This document shows positions 8,374 to 17,329 of a stretch of 46,097 nucleotides of DNA, piece by piece. Both the position numbers and the translations under genes were made by a program. The stretch is from an uncultured Flavobacteriales bacterium (GTDB taxonomy: Bacteria; Bacteroidota; Bacteroidia; Flavobacteriales; BACL11): NCBI GenBank assembly GCA_905612305.1, contig CAJQRK010000037.1:1-46097 (forward strand), read 5' to 3'. The first letter of the stretch is position 1; each line of letters begins with the position of its first letter. The notes under the pieces were generated by a model. It did no database searches, had not been told where the DNA came from, and saw only the letters and a program-made list of their open reading frames with translations.

Positions 8374-9748
8374 TCTCTAATGGATTTTCCTTTCTCCAAG
8401 TTCCTCCTGTGAAATCAGGAATAATAATGGATTGGCTATTGGCAGCCACTGAAAGTTCAGAAAGAGGGGTAATAGCGCTCCATAAAACACCGTCATACAC
8501 ATTTATATCTAGTGGTAATCCTAAATTTAAGCATCTTATTAAGCGGTAAATCATGATAAAATCCATACCACCATGACCTTGCTTAAACCCTTGGCTAACA
8601 GTTTTTAGTTTCTTAATGATTGGGTGTTGGTATTTACCTTTGTACTCGTTATAAGCTTCATCTTTTAGCCAATTATGTCCCCAATATTCAGGTTTTTCTC
8701 CTTCAATATACAATCGACTAGGGTAGCCATCATGTACCGCTTTTGTTCCTGTAATCTTATTAATCCTAGAGTATGGTCTTCCTGTATGAACATCAAATTG
8801 TAGTAATATTGTTTTTCCTTTTTCAGTTTTGATAAGTGTATTATTCATATCTCCACATTTGTAAGCCTGTATAGGGTGCTTATACTGTTTGGCGGCAATA
8901 CTAAGGCCTAATTCTCTACTACTCATAGAAGTAAGATGCGAAAAAGTATCCCCCCTTCCAATTCCTAAATAAAAAGCGATTGGCCCTAAGCCGTGAGTGG
9001 TATAGAAATTTCCATTTCTTTCAGCATGTTCGTGTAAGCGCCATTGCCCTTCATAATAAGTATCGTGTAGCATCAATGCTCTCAAATCATGGAGGTAAGC
9101 GCCTTCAGCGTGTGTTATATCGCCAAATACGCCTTCTTGTATCATATTCAGCACCCAGAGTTCTTCTTCATTGTAATTGCAGTTTTCCATCATCATGCAA
9201 TGTTTTTTGGTGCGTTCAGCAGTTTCAATAATTTTCCAACAATCCTCAATGGTGGAGGCAACTGGCACTTCACTTCCTACATGTTTTCCGTTTTCCATGC
9301 AGTAGATTGCCATAGGCGTGTGCAAGTCCCAAGGTGTAGCAATAATTACTAAATCAATATCAGCTCTTTTGGCTAATTTCTGCCATTCTATTTTTGATTT
9401 GTGATAAAGAGTTGGTTTTTTGCTTTGCCAAACTGCCAACTTTTCAGCAGATTTATTTACTTTTTCTACTTTAATATCAGATAAAGCAATGACTTCAGCC
9501 ATGTCATTTTTTATTAAATACTGAAGCATTTCTAGCAGGGTATTTCCTCTGTTTCCCAAACCAATAATTCCAACTCTCACTTTTGGAATAGGATCGGTAG
9601 AAAAGCCGAACATACTCCCTTCAATATCTCTTTTTGTATTGTTGATTAAATCCTGAATTGCAGTATTGTTAGGACCCAAAGAAGTAAATGATAAGCCGAA
9701 GAATGCACTAGCCCCTAAAACAGATTGCAGAAAATCTTTTCTTTTCAA
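8357..9748 (-). CDS. Gfo/Idh/MocA-type oxidoreductase, GH109-like
   Basis: The first 25 residues form a signal-like segment (MKRKDFLQSVLGASAFFGL), possibly a Tat-type leader although the twin arginine is degenerate. A Rossmann domain follows with VRVGIIGLGNRG (about 57-68) for NAD binding, then IIATPWDLHTPMA, GKHVGSEVP and THGLGPIAFYL. These blocks, including CMMMENCNYNEEE and HAEGAYLHDLRAL, closely match the GH109 family, whose characterised members are NAD-dependent alpha-N-acetylgalactosaminidases using a transient oxidation. The length (463) fits. Substrate specificity cannot be read from sequence. No other glycan-degradation genes are adjacent, so it appears as a single gene. Confidence 0.82.
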   Translation of the reverse strand: MKRKDFLQSVLGASAFFGLSFTSLGPNNTAIQDLINNTKRDIEGSMFGFSTDPIPKVRVGIIGLGNRGNTLLEMLQYLIKNDMAEVIALSDIKVEKVNKSAEKLAVWQSKKPTLYHKSKIEWQKLAKRADIDLVIIATPWDLHTPMAIYCMENGKHVGSEVPVASTIEDCWKIIETAERTKKHCMMMENCNYNEEELWVLNMIQEGVFGDITHAEGAYLHDLRALMLHDTYYEGQWRLHEHAERNGNFYTTHGLGPIAFYLGIGRGDTFSHLTSMSSRELGLSIAAKQYKHPIQAYKCGDMNNTLIKTEKGKTILLQFDVHTGRPYSRINKITGTKAVHDGYPSRLYIEGEKPEYWGHNWLKDEAYNEYKGKYQHPIIKKLKTVSQGFKQGHGGMDFIMIYRLIRCLNLGLPLDINVYDGVLWSAITPLSELSVAANSQSIIIPDFTGGTWRKENPLEIMREV

Positions 9749-9773
9749 AATTTATTTATTAAAAATTAATGTT

Positions 9774-9781
9774 CAAATATA
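9774..9781 (-). promoter_or_regulatory. Putative -7 element of the GH109-like gene
   Basis: On the minus strand the sequence reads TATATTTG, matching TAnnTTTG, 25 bp before the start codon at 9748. No clear upstream TTG partner at the ideal distance. Confidence 0.4.
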
Positions 9782-9829
9782 TATTCTTTGAGTGTAAATA
9801 AGTAGAATGGCTTTTTTTATTTTAGGACT

Positions 9830-10702
9830 ATGAAAAGAATAGGGTTTCTTTTTCTTAATTGTATAGTAATAATGCTTAGTGCACAAAATAATACTGAGCA
9901 GTACATTGCAAAGTATAATGGGATTGCTATAGATGAAATGAATAGATATGGAATTCCTGCATCCATTACTTTAGCGCAAGGAATATTAGAAAGTGGAAAT
10001 GGAGAAAGCCGATTGGCGACAGAGGGAAAAAATCATTTTGGAATAAAATGCCATAGTAATTGGAGTGGAAAAACAATAATTGAAGATGATGATAAAAAAG
10101 GTGAGTGTTTTAGGAAATACTCTAAAGTAGCCGATTCCTTTCGTGATCATTCGCTTTTTTTAACAGAAAGGGGTCGTTATTCTTTTTTATTTGAATACAA
10201 TAAAACAGATTATAAAAAGTGGGCTAAGGGGCTGAAAAAAGCAGGCTATGCTACTAACCCAAAATACCCAAGCTTACTTATTGATTTAATTGAGAAGTAT
10301 AATTTAAATCAATATGATAAAGGAAATACAAAAGATAAGCAATTGTATTTTTCGCATTCATACGGTTTTCCATATTTAGGTGGGGTAGGAGTTTATTATT
10401 TCAATAAGAAATCACTTTATTTTATTGAGGCAAATACTTCCTTTGTGTTCAGTAGTGCTAGTGTGGGGTATCATTATGAGTTACTGAATAAGTTTTATGC
10501 AGGCGCTAATTCAGGAGCCATCTATTTACCTACAAAGAAGGTTTCAATTGTACCTCAACTTTCAGCTGAGCTGATGTACAGGAAATCAAGCAAAAGCAAT
10601 ACCTATAAGTCAGTATTAATAAGAGGTGGAGTTCAATTCCCTTTAGCTAAAATGGACTATGAAGTTATTCCTTATTTACGCTTAACTTATTTACTGCCTT
10701 AA
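9830..10702 (+). CDS. Secreted glucosaminidase (GH73-like peptidoglycan hydrolase) with beta-rich C-terminal extension
   Basis: A signal peptide (1-18, ending LSAQ) is followed by a GH73 endo-beta-N-acetylglucosaminidase domain (about 22-165). The catalytic block ITLAQGILESGNGES contains Glu54 as the predicted acid, followed by NHFGIKCH and FRKYSKVADSFRDHSLFL, all typical of FlgJ/LytD-type glucosaminidases. It would cleave the glycan strands of peptidoglycan in the periplasm or at the outer surface. Residues about 168-290 are not part of the usual domain: they form alternating hydrophobic beta-strand segments ending YLRLTYLLP, resembling a partial outer-membrane barrel. Usual partners in Bacteroidota carry LysM domains here instead. 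The stop overlaps the stop of the convergent gene by 4 bp. Confidence 0.85.
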   Translation: MKRIGFLFLNCIVIMLSAQNNTEQYIAKYNGIAIDEMNRYGIPASITLAQGILESGNGESRLATEGKNHFGIKCHSNWSGKTIIEDDDKKGECFRKYSKVADSFRDHSLFLTERGRYSFLFEYNKTDYKKWAKGLKKAGYATNPKYPSLLIDLIEKYNLNQYDKGNTKDKQLYFSHSYGFPYLGGVGVYYFNKKSLYFIEANTSFVFSSASVGYHYELLNKFYAGANSGAIYLPTKKVSIVPQLSAELMYRKSSKSNTYKSVLIRGGVQFPLAKMDYEVIPYLRLTYLLP

Positions 10703-13311
10703 TCAGCTAGTTCGTAATTGTAAATAAACCCGTTTTTTGTGTTCAGGATATTTGTCTTTCCATTGTTGTCAATATCTGAAATATTAAAATAACCATCGGT
10801 AGAAATAGGGAAGCCTTCAGTGATTTCATTTGCATTCCAAAGGTATAATTCATTAGCTGTGGTAATTACTAGTCCTTTATTATCAATTACCAAATTAGTG
10901 ATATTATTAGCTACCTCAAAGGAATAAACTTCTTCAAAATCATTATTTACTATAAATACCGATTTTTTATTGGTGTATATGAATTGTTTTTCAGCTTCTT
11001 TTTCTTGGATGGCAAATAAAGAATGAGAAGTTAGATTTAGCAGGGAAAGTTGACTGCTATTTCCATCCAGAGCTCCCCTCCAAAGCCTTCCATCGCTAGT
11101 GATAGCATATAGTGTTCCTTGTTTGTCAATTTGAATTGGGTTGCCATTAAACTGTGTGTCTTCTTCAAACCCCACTCTTTTACTGCCATTAATTGCTAGC
11201 AATTGAGTGCTGCTGTTATTGCGTTCAGTAAGGATGTAATCCTTACTACCTACTCTGAAATATTGAGGGGTTTGTCTTATTCTGTTACTATCTTTTTTGT
11301 ATTTCCAGCCCTTAACTTTATTTCCTTTCTTATCTAAGTTATAGATATTATTATTATCACCAACAACAATAATACGATACTTTTTAGTGTTGTTGTAATC
11401 AAATAATGCATGGCCTACTTTCGTTTTGCTTGGTAATAATTGAGGGAATCTATCTACATGTTTGCCATTTCTATCAATTAAATATAACTTACTAGCCGTA
11501 TTGAATAGACACTGGTATTTGTTGTTTTTGTAGGTATCAATACTTGATATCTTTCCAAGAATTTTGGATTCAATTTGCAGGCTCCATATTTGTTCTCCTT
11601 TGGAGTTAATAGCAAATACTTTATGATCATCATTTTGCACTATTATCATTTTCTCCTTTGTAAAATGATTGTACGCGAATTGAGGTTGCATGCTAATACT
11701 AGTATCTAATTGTTTGAACCATTCTTCTTTTATATATTCTTTATAATCAGTATCGTAAAAGAGATTAATGTTGTTTAGTAGTAAATTTCTCTTGCTTGTC
11801 ATTTGCAGAGAAAAGCCAGTAAATTTTGCCATGGAATCAACATTAAAATTAATCCTTTTTCTGTAAGAGGTTTTTAATTTATCTTTTAAGGCAGTAGCTA
11901 TTTCCCCTGGGTTGATATAGAAAAACATATTTGATTTTGATGAAAAATAATTACTATAATTACTAAAGTACTGGCTATTGGCTAAGGTATTATTACTGTT
12001 GTAATTGTCAATTAGATATTCTAGTGCAGCTACAGTAGAGCCAAAAATAAAATAATCATTAATAATTGTAAAATAAGGAGTGCTTGTACTGAATAGATCT
12101 CCAAATAATTGAGCTGTAATATTAGCATCTTTTATGCTATTAATGCCGAATTGCGCATGCATTCTCCTGTCCAAGATTAATCCTTGTATTAAACTACTTG
12201 CAGTAATAGAATTTTTACTTTTGAAAAATGCATATTGTTGTTTGTCGTTTTGAGTTGCTGAGGTATTGAATATTCCAGCTTCACTTTCTAGTTCATTAAT
12301 AAATTCATTATAATCTACATTATTACTCTCTAGTATAAGTTTTCTGTGTTTATCCCAGCTCCAGAAATTATTTTGTTGTTGCAGTATTTTATTTTTGTGG
12401 TTGTATAGCTCTTTAGCATTATCAAAACCTATACTAAATAAAAGGGAGGTGCTTTCAGGAATAATATCTGTAATTCCAATATCCTCAGCAGCTTGATTGC
12501 TAAGTACATCCGTAAAATTAGTAGCCAAGTTATTAATTGCTCCAAATCCAGTAGCTATAATTAGCTGGTTTTTAAGACTAATATCAGTAGCTACCCATTC
12601 TGAAAAATTAGTGATAGTAAGGGGTTTTTTTGTCAGCAAATTAGTGAATTCAAATACTGAATTATAGTTGTAAAAAAGGTTAATAGATGCCGATTTACTA
12701 ATGGTATTGTAAGCAGTATTAAAAGACGGATTGAGCTTAAGTTTCCCTTCAGCAACACTAGCTCTTATAGCGTCTTCTACCAACATTTTTTTTTCTGAAA
12801 AGAATACGATATCACCTTTATAACTTACAAATAAAGTTTTGCTTTTGTATTGTAGTTCAAAAATGGATTGATTGTTGTATTCCGACTGAGTAACCAAACT
12901 CCCAAGCAAAGAATTAATATCCGTATTGCTAGTTATGCGTTTTCTCTCAAAATTACTACTGAATAGCAATCCGTAATTATTAACCCCTACTTTATGTAAG
13001 GAAATAAAAAGGGTATTGCTCTTAAAGATAAGTGTATGTTGATTGTAGAAATCACTAACATAGTGTATTTGATTATTGATGCTGTCCACTAAATCAATGT
13101 TGCGCATATACCCCCAAATATCAGCACTATTTAAGGTGGAATAGAGCTCATCAGCAGCATTGCATTGTAAAATTACAGCTGCATTGGTAGGGATTACGTT
13201 AAGTGGGCTTTCTGTATTTTCAGCAACTTTATTGTAGCTGTTATATCCTATCAATAGGATAATTAGGGTTAGAATTATCGGAATGGCAATCTTTAGTATT
13301 TTGGTAAGCAT
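10699..13311 (-). CDS. Large membrane-anchored protein, DUF3352-like N-terminus with propeller-like C-terminus
   Basis: I do not recognise this 870-residue protein with certainty. One N-terminal transmembrane segment (about 5-23) anchors a long extracytoplasmic portion. Residues about 35-530 are alpha/beta with a pattern (IPTNAAVILQC near 40, repeated short helix-strand segments) reminiscent of the DUF3352 family. Residues about 545-870 contain repeated four-stranded-like units (YNHFTKEKMIIVQNDDHK, IWSLQIESKI, LYLIDRNGKHVDRFPQ, IYNLDKKGNKVKGW) that read as a beta-propeller of PQQ/WD-like type. A scaffold or envelope sensor role is plausible but is inference. It precedes rnhB in the opposite order, with its own putative promoter. 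Confidence 0.55.
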   Translation of the reverse strand: MLTKILKIAIPIILTLIILLIGYNSYNKVAENTESPLNVIPTNAAVILQCNAADELYSTLNSADIWGYMRNIDLVDSINNQIHYVSDFYNQHTLIFKSNTLFISLHKVGVNNYGLLFSSNFERKRITSNTDINSLLGSLVTQSEYNNQSIFELQYKSKTLFVSYKGDIVFFSEKKMLVEDAIRASVAEGKLKLNPSFNTAYNTISKSASINLFYNYNSVFEFTNLLTKKPLTITNFSEWVATDISLKNQLIIATGFGAINNLATNFTDVLSNQAAEDIGITDIIPESTSLLFSIGFDNAKELYNHKNKILQQQNNFWSWDKHRKLILESNNVDYNEFINELESEAGIFNTSATQNDKQQYAFFKSKNSITASSLIQGLILDRRMHAQFGINSIKDANITAQLFGDLFSTSTPYFTIINDYFIFGSTVAALEYLIDNYNSNNTLANSQYFSNYSNYFSSKSNMFFYINPGEIATALKDKLKTSYRKRINFNVDSMAKFTGFSLQMTSKRNLLLNNINLFYDTDYKEYIKEEWFKQLDTSISMQPQFAYNHFTKEKMIIVQNDDHKVFAINSKGEQIWSLQIESKILGKISSIDTYKNNKYQCLFNTASKLYLIDRNGKHVDRFPQLLPSKTKVGHALFDYNNTKKYRIIVVGDNNNIYNLDKKGNKVKGWKYKKDSNRIRQTPQYFRVGSKDYILTERNNSSTQLLAINGSKRVGFEEDTQFNGNPIQIDKQGTLYAITSDGRLWRGALDGNSSQLSLLNLTSHSLFAIQEKEAEKQFIYTNKKSVFIVNNDFEEVYSFEVANNITNLVIDNKGLVITTANELYLWNANEITEGFPISTDGYFNISDIDNNGKTNILNTKNGFIYNYELAD

Positions 13312-13334
13312 AGTTGTGTTTGAAATCAGAACCC

Positions 13335-13342
13335 CAAAATTA
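13335..13342 (-). promoter_or_regulatory. Putative -7 element (TAATTTTG on minus strand)
   Basis: TAATTTTG on the minus strand fits TAnnTTTG and lies 23 bp before the start of the 870-residue gene at 13311. It sits in the 36-bp gap after the rnhB stop codon, so this gene may have its own promoter rather than relying only on read-through. Confidence 0.45.
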
Positions 13343-13347
13343 GTAAT

Positions 13348-13944
13348 TTAAAGAGATAAAGTGAGCTGACTAGCAAGTAGTTGAAAACTTTTTCTATGAT
13401 GACTATTTGGGCCAAATTCACCTATTGCTTTTCTATGCTTTTTAGTGGGGTATCCCTTGTTTTTTCCCCAGTGGTATTTTGGATGCTCTTTATCTAGTTT
13501 TTTCATAATATCATCCCGATAGGTCTTTGCTAATATAGATGCAGCAGCAATGGACATAAACTTAGCATCCCCTTTTATGATACATTCGTGTGAAATATTA
13601 GGGTAAGGATTAAATAGATTACCATCAATTAATAATAATCCGGCTTTAGTTTTAAGCTTATCTATAGCTCGGTGCATGGCTAAAAAGGAAGCATTAAGGA
13701 TATTAATTTTATCAATTTCAGCAGGAAAAACTACACCAACTGACCAAGCTACTGCCTCCTTTTGAATAATAGGACGTAGTAGGTCTCTTTTCTTTTCGGA
13801 AAGCAACTTGCTGTCATTCAACATTGTATTTTTAAATCCCTTTGGTAGAATTACGCAAGCAGCTACTACTGGTCCTGCTAGGCAGCCTCTACCAGCTTCG
13901 TCACAGCCAGCAATAATTTTTTTTGATGGAAAATGCTTTAACAT
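13348..13944 (-). CDS. rnhB: Ribonuclease HII
   Basis: RNase HII removes ribonucleotides misincorporated in DNA by cutting RNA in RNA/DNA hybrids. The signature block [16 protein letters not shown] holds Asp15 and Glu16 of the metal-binding DEDD centre; LLIDGNLF (about residue 109) supplies the third acid, and [21 protein letters not shown] (shown here only as a block at about 123-143) holds the conserved Lys/Asp and the Ser-Ile-Ala-Ala motif. The length of 198 is typical. The start codon directly abuts the stop of the upstream exported-protein gene (no gap), so the two are co-transcribed. Confidence 0.96.
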   Translation of the reverse strand: MLKHFPSKKIIAGCDEAGRGCLAGPVVAACVILPKGFKNTMLNDSKLLSEKKRDLLRPIIQKEAVAWSVGVVFPAEIDKINILNASFLAMHRAIDKLKTKAGLLLIDGNLFNPYPNISHECIIKGDAKFMSIAAASILAKTYRDDIMKKLDKEHPKYHWGKNKGYPTKKHRKAIGEFGPNSHHRKSFQLLASQLTLSL

Positions 13945-14829
13945 CTACCTTGGGATTAGTCCTCTTTTAGGTTTCTTAATTCTTTTAACTTTTTTATTAT
14001 TTCTAGCATCTACATCTTCTTGTAGCCACCATTTCCCTTTTCTATAATTGTAGGCATTAAAACTACCCTCAGGAATGTAATACTCTTCCAGTCCAGCTAA
14101 ATCTTTTCGGGCAGGCATTAAGTGATTAAATACTATTCTTTGCTCTTTTTCATGATACTTAACACTTACGGATGTTTTTGAATCATATTGCACTATAACT
14201 CTTTTTTGGCTTTCTTTTTTGTTTTGTTTAAAAATTGGGAGGCCGAACTTAATTTTGTTTTTGCCAGAAAAATACATTACATCTATTATCTTTTTGGTGC
14301 TGTAGCCATCATTCCCATCCCATGAAAGCAGAGTGTAATATTTTCTGCCTGCTTTTTTTATGTAAGCAATTTGGTAGTAAAGCCCTCCATACCAATTTTT
14401 TGCATCTAAATCCTCCCACTGCGGATTTCGGATATTGGCAGAATTATCCATAAGCGGAATAATCTCATAACGCTTACGTTTTTTGTTGTGGTAGTGAACT
14501 AGGGCATAATATTCATAAGAGCCATTGTCCTTTTTTAGTAGCCAATTAAAAATCCTAAAACTATTGTCAGGAGACATTATGCGAGCTATGGTAGGAAGGG
14601 AGTCAAAAGGGAATTTGAAGGATTTTTCATATTTCAGCACTTCCGTTAGGTTTGCTATAAACACTTGATTTGCTATGCGCTTTTCAGCTTCTTTTTCTGC
14701 ATTCATAATGTTATGTGCCATTACTTTTAGGGTGTCCTCATATTCAGCAATTAACTTATTGTTTCCTTTTTGAGCAAAGGATGAAAGGCAAATAAATGCA
14801 AGAATGTTAATTAGTATTATTTTTTTCAT
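13945..14829 (-). CDS. Conserved exported protein of unknown function
   Basis: A clear signal peptide (MKKIILINILAFICLSSFAQ) is followed by about 270 residues without a domain I can name. Recognisable features are PTIARIMSPDNSFRIFNW (about 85-105), LLSWDGNDGYSTKK (about 185) and FNHLMPARKDL near residue 235, with many aromatic and Lys residues and a basic tail. I recall similar exported proteins next to rnhB in Bacteroidota, but no function. The protein is likely periplasmic or attached to the envelope. It leads a two-gene unit with rnhB, zero bases between them. Confidence 0.7.
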   Translation of the reverse strand: MKKIILINILAFICLSSFAQKGNNKLIAEYEDTLKVMAHNIMNAEKEAEKRIANQVFIANLTEVLKYEKSFKFPFDSLPTIARIMSPDNSFRIFNWLLKKDNGSYEYYALVHYHNKKRKRYEIIPLMDNSANIRNPQWEDLDAKNWYGGLYYQIAYIKKAGRKYYTLLSWDGNDGYSTKKIIDVMYFSGKNKIKFGLPIFKQNKKESQKRVIVQYDSKTSVSVKYHEKEQRIVFNHLMPARKDLAGLEEYYIPEGSFNAYNYRKGKWWLQEDVDARNNKKVKRIKKPKRGLIPR

Positions 14830-14851
14830 TTATTGAGTAGCGTCAAAAAAT

Positions 14852-14859
14852 TACTTTTG
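14852..14859 (+). promoter_or_regulatory. Putative -7 element for the acyl-CoA reductase gene
   Basis: TACTTTTG fits TAnnTTTG, 17 bp before the ATG at 14877, with a TTG at 14833-14835 (spacing 16 bp, slightly short of 17-23). Confidence 0.5.
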
Positions 14860-14861
14860 CA

Positions 14862-14869
14862 CAAAGATA
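14862..14869 (-). promoter_or_regulatory. Putative -7 element for the exported-protein/rnhB unit
   Basis: Minus-strand TATCTTTG fits TAnnTTTG, 32 bp before the start at 14829. It lies 2 bp away from the plus-strand element at 14852-14859, so the two divergent promoters face each other and overlap, and polymerase at one would exclude the other. Confidence 0.45.
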
Positions 14870-14876
14870 ATGATTT

Positions 14877-15881
14877 ATGAATTTACAAGCAAGAATACAG
14901 GTGTTTACTAAGCTAGGTAAATATCTTAAAACTGATATATACCAAGAGGCAGAAGAGCAGTTGCATTTGGCAGAGGTGCTTAACCCTTGGTTTACCAAGG
15001 AAAATATTGCTAGTGCATTAAGCGCTTGGCAGGAGCAATTAAGTGCCGATATGCTAAGTGCTTGGCTGAGTCCTTATAAATTAAAGGAAGTAGTAAATCC
15101 CAAGAAAGTACTTGTCATCATGGCAGGGAATATTCCTTTGGTTGGTTTTCATGATCTTCTTACTGTGCTTATTTCAGGTCATAAAGTAGTTGTTAAAATG
15201 TCTAGTGCCGATAATGTGCTCTTAAAAGTAATTATTGTAAAGCTAATAAGTATCGCTCCTGAATTTAAAGATAGTATCTGCTTTGTTGATGAGGTGAAAA
15301 ACAGAAAATTTGATGCTGTAATTGCCACTGGAAGTGATAATTCAGCACAGTACTTTGAGTATTATTTTAAAGGAGCCAAAAAGATAATCCGTAAAAACAG
15401 AAGGTCAGTTGCTGTCTTAGATGGTGCTGAGTCAGCCATGGAGCTAAATGGTCTTGCTGATGATGTGTTTGCCTATTTTGGGCTAGGTTGTCGTAATGTA
15501 TCTAAGCTATTCTTACCAAAGAGATATGACTTAAATAAATTGTTTGAGGTATTCTTTCCTTATTCGCATGTTGTGGATCATAAAAAATACGGTAATAATT
15601 ACGATTACAATAAAGCAATTTTCCTAATGGGAAGTAATAAACTGGTTGAAAACGGATTTCTATTGATGAAAGAGGATAAATCATTGCTTTCTCCAACCGC
15701 TATGTTGTACTATGAATACTATGATGATATCGAAACTGTAGAGCAATTTATTGAAGAAAATGCTAAGCAATTGCAATGTGTGGTTTCAAAAAAAGATATT
15801 GCCTTTGGAAGCACTCAAAAGCCTAACCTTTGGGATTATTCGGATGGGGTGGATACCATAGAGTTTTTAAGAACCCTTTAG
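14877..15881 (+). CDS. Acyl-CoA reductase, LuxC-type
   Basis: This protein resembles the LuxC family of aldehyde-dehydrogenase-fold acyl-CoA reductases, which reduce acyl-CoA or acyl-enzyme to a fatty aldehyde with NADPH. The block VIMAGNIPLVGFHDLLTVL (about 80-98) and VVKMSSADN fit the nucleotide-binding part; ATGSDNSAQYFEYYF is the conserved middle block; FGLGCRNVSKLFLP contains Cys205 as the predicted acyl-accepting cysteine. The length of 334 is shorter than Vibrio LuxC (about 480), as is normal for the Bacteroidota acyl-CoA reductases I recall. No lux genes are adjacent, so a role in lipid or aldehyde metabolism is more likely than luminescence. Confidence 0.82.
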   Translation: MNLQARIQVFTKLGKYLKTDIYQEAEEQLHLAEVLNPWFTKENIASALSAWQEQLSADMLSAWLSPYKLKEVVNPKKVLVIMAGNIPLVGFHDLLTVLISGHKVVVKMSSADNVLLKVIIVKLISIAPEFKDSICFVDEVKNRKFDAVIATGSDNSAQYFEYYFKGAKKIIRKNRRSVAVLDGAESAMELNGLADDVFAYFGLGCRNVSKLFLPKRYDLNKLFEVFFPYSHVVDHKKYGNNYDYNKAIFLMGSNKLVENGFLLMKEDKSLLSPTAMLYYEYYDDIETVEQFIEENAKQLQCVVSKKDIAFGSTQKPNLWDYSDGVDTIEFLRTL

Positions 15882-17329
15882 TCTTGAAATTCAAAGGCTC
15901 CTAAGTCAGGATTATTCCTAGAGTTTTCTTCAATATCATCTATGATAGAAGTAATCTTTCCGGCATCAATAGCAGGGGAATCTTCTGTTAAATGAAAATC
16001 ACTTTCAGTATTGTCTACAAATTTTGGCGGTTGATTAATAATAACATTGTTATAATGTGAATTATCAGTACTAATTTTAGGATCTAGTTTTATAAGGCAA
16101 TGGTCAAAACTATAATTAAAAGCACCTAGCTCTTGCTCTTGAAAGCTAACTTCAGTAGAAAGAGAACCGTAAATAATACAATTAGTGAAAGTAGCTTCAT
16201 TTAAATCTCTAACGTAAATATTTCCATTAGCACCTTCATAGTAGTTGTTTATTAGGATAGAGGGGGTATTTCGGTGATTGTAGTTCCAGTAATTTGCAAA
16301 GGTACAATGGTTGAAATTATAAGTTCCGCCAATATTACAAGCAACAGCATATTGTCCGCATTTACTTACTACTGTATTAGTGGCGCTTATATTTGCGCCT
16401 TGTCCTAAAATTCCAATTGATGACATATTTTCAATAATGGTATTAGTAATACTTACTGTTGGATTACTGTTTGCAACAGTGTCAGCATGTATGCCAATAT
16501 TTCCATTACGGATAATGGCGTAATCTATTTCATTGTCAATGCTTCCTGGCATTAGCCAAATTCTATCCCATTGTCCAGGAATATCTTTGTACCAAGCATC
16601 AAGTCTGTCTCCTTGGAAGGTGACTTCATTTCCAAGTGTTCCGTTTACTTTTATACTACCGCCACTTGTATTTGAAAAAGGATTCCCTACAAGGATTCCT
16701 GAGTTTTTGTGAAGATAGATGTCGCAACCTTGAGGGATTATGAGAGTATTTCCTGGGTCAACTACTGCATACCCGTAAATAACATGAGGTTTGTCATTTG
16801 CCCAAGGTGTAGTGCAATCCAATAAGTGATAGTAGAAACGAGTAGTGTCAGTTCCATTAATGATGTTGCCATAGGTGTTTGCTGTATGGAAATATGCATC
16901 TTGCCCCCAAGCCACTACATCAACATCTTGTTGTTTGGTGCCAGTAGTAAAAACTAAAGAATCGGTAAGTATATAAGGAATGGTATTGTTAGATGGATCA
17001 ATAGTTACTTCTAAGAAAATAAAAATACTGTCCTCTGCAGGAATTTCAATGTTACTTTGGTTATTACCTTGAATCCCATCAATATTCATCCTGAAATGTG
17101 CTTGAGAATTTCCCCTGAGTTCAATGTTAGTTTTTACATTAAAACTATTGTGATTATAAACTGTAAGTGTTTTGGTAATAGAGCCAATAGATGCAAAGAC
17201 AGTGTCAAAAGCTAGGGTGTCATTCGAAAAATGTAAAGTAGCACTAGAATTACTAATACTGATATCTTCTTTTTTACAAGCAAATAGGATGGTTGTGAGA
17301 AGTAGGGGAAGAAGAAAGTGTTTTCTCAT
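15878..17329 (-). CDS. Lipoprotein with right-handed beta-helix-type repeats
   Basis: The N-terminus is a lipoprotein signal with the lipobox ending at Cys18 (LLTTILFAC). Residues about 30-130 form a beta-sandwich-like region; about 175-470 contain repeated short turns with IIPQGCDIYLHKNSGI, IIRNGNIGIHADTV, IIENMSSIGILGQG and VVSKCGQYAVAC, the pattern of a parallel beta-helix (PbH1/NosD-like). The end DDIEENSRNNPDLGAFEFQD is the 'DIGAFEF' finish that I know from secreted beta-helix proteins. Such proteins often bind or cleave polysaccharides, but no lyase residues are identifiable. The start overlaps the stop of smpB by one base (TAATG), and the stop overlaps the acyl-CoA reductase stop by 4 bp. 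Confidence 0.72.
   Translation of the reverse strand: MRKHFLLPLLLTTILFACKKEDISISNSSATLHFSNDTLAFDTVFASIGSITKTLTVYNHNSFNVKTNIELRGNSQAHFRMNIDGIQGNNQSNIEIPAEDSIFIFLEVTIDPSNNTIPYILTDSLVFTTGTKQQDVDVVAWGQDAYFHTANTYGNIINGTDTTRFYYHLLDCTTPWANDKPHVIYGYAVVDPGNTLIIPQGCDIYLHKNSGILVGNPFSNTSGGSIKVNGTLGNEVTFQGDRLDAWYKDIPGQWDRIWLMPGSIDNEIDYAIIRNGNIGIHADTVANSNPTVSITNTIIENMSSIGILGQGANISATNTVVSKCGQYAVACNIGGTYNFNHCTFANYWNYNHRNTPSILINNYYEGANGNIYVRDLNEATFTNCIIYGSLSTEVSFQEQELGAFNYSFDHCLIKLDPKISTDNSHYNNVIINQPPKFVDNTESDFHLTEDSPAIDAGKITSIIDDIEENSRNNPDLGAFEFQD

Noticed and set aside
8980-9352. Open frames on the plus strand across the GH109-like gene.
   Set aside because: They lie antisense to a strongly supported gene, have no promoter or recognisable family, and show translation features of an out-of-frame shadow.
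14877-15881. LuxC-type reductase as part of a luminescence operon.
   Set aside because: No luxA, luxB, luxD or luxE is nearby; Bacteroidota carry such reductases outside luminescence.
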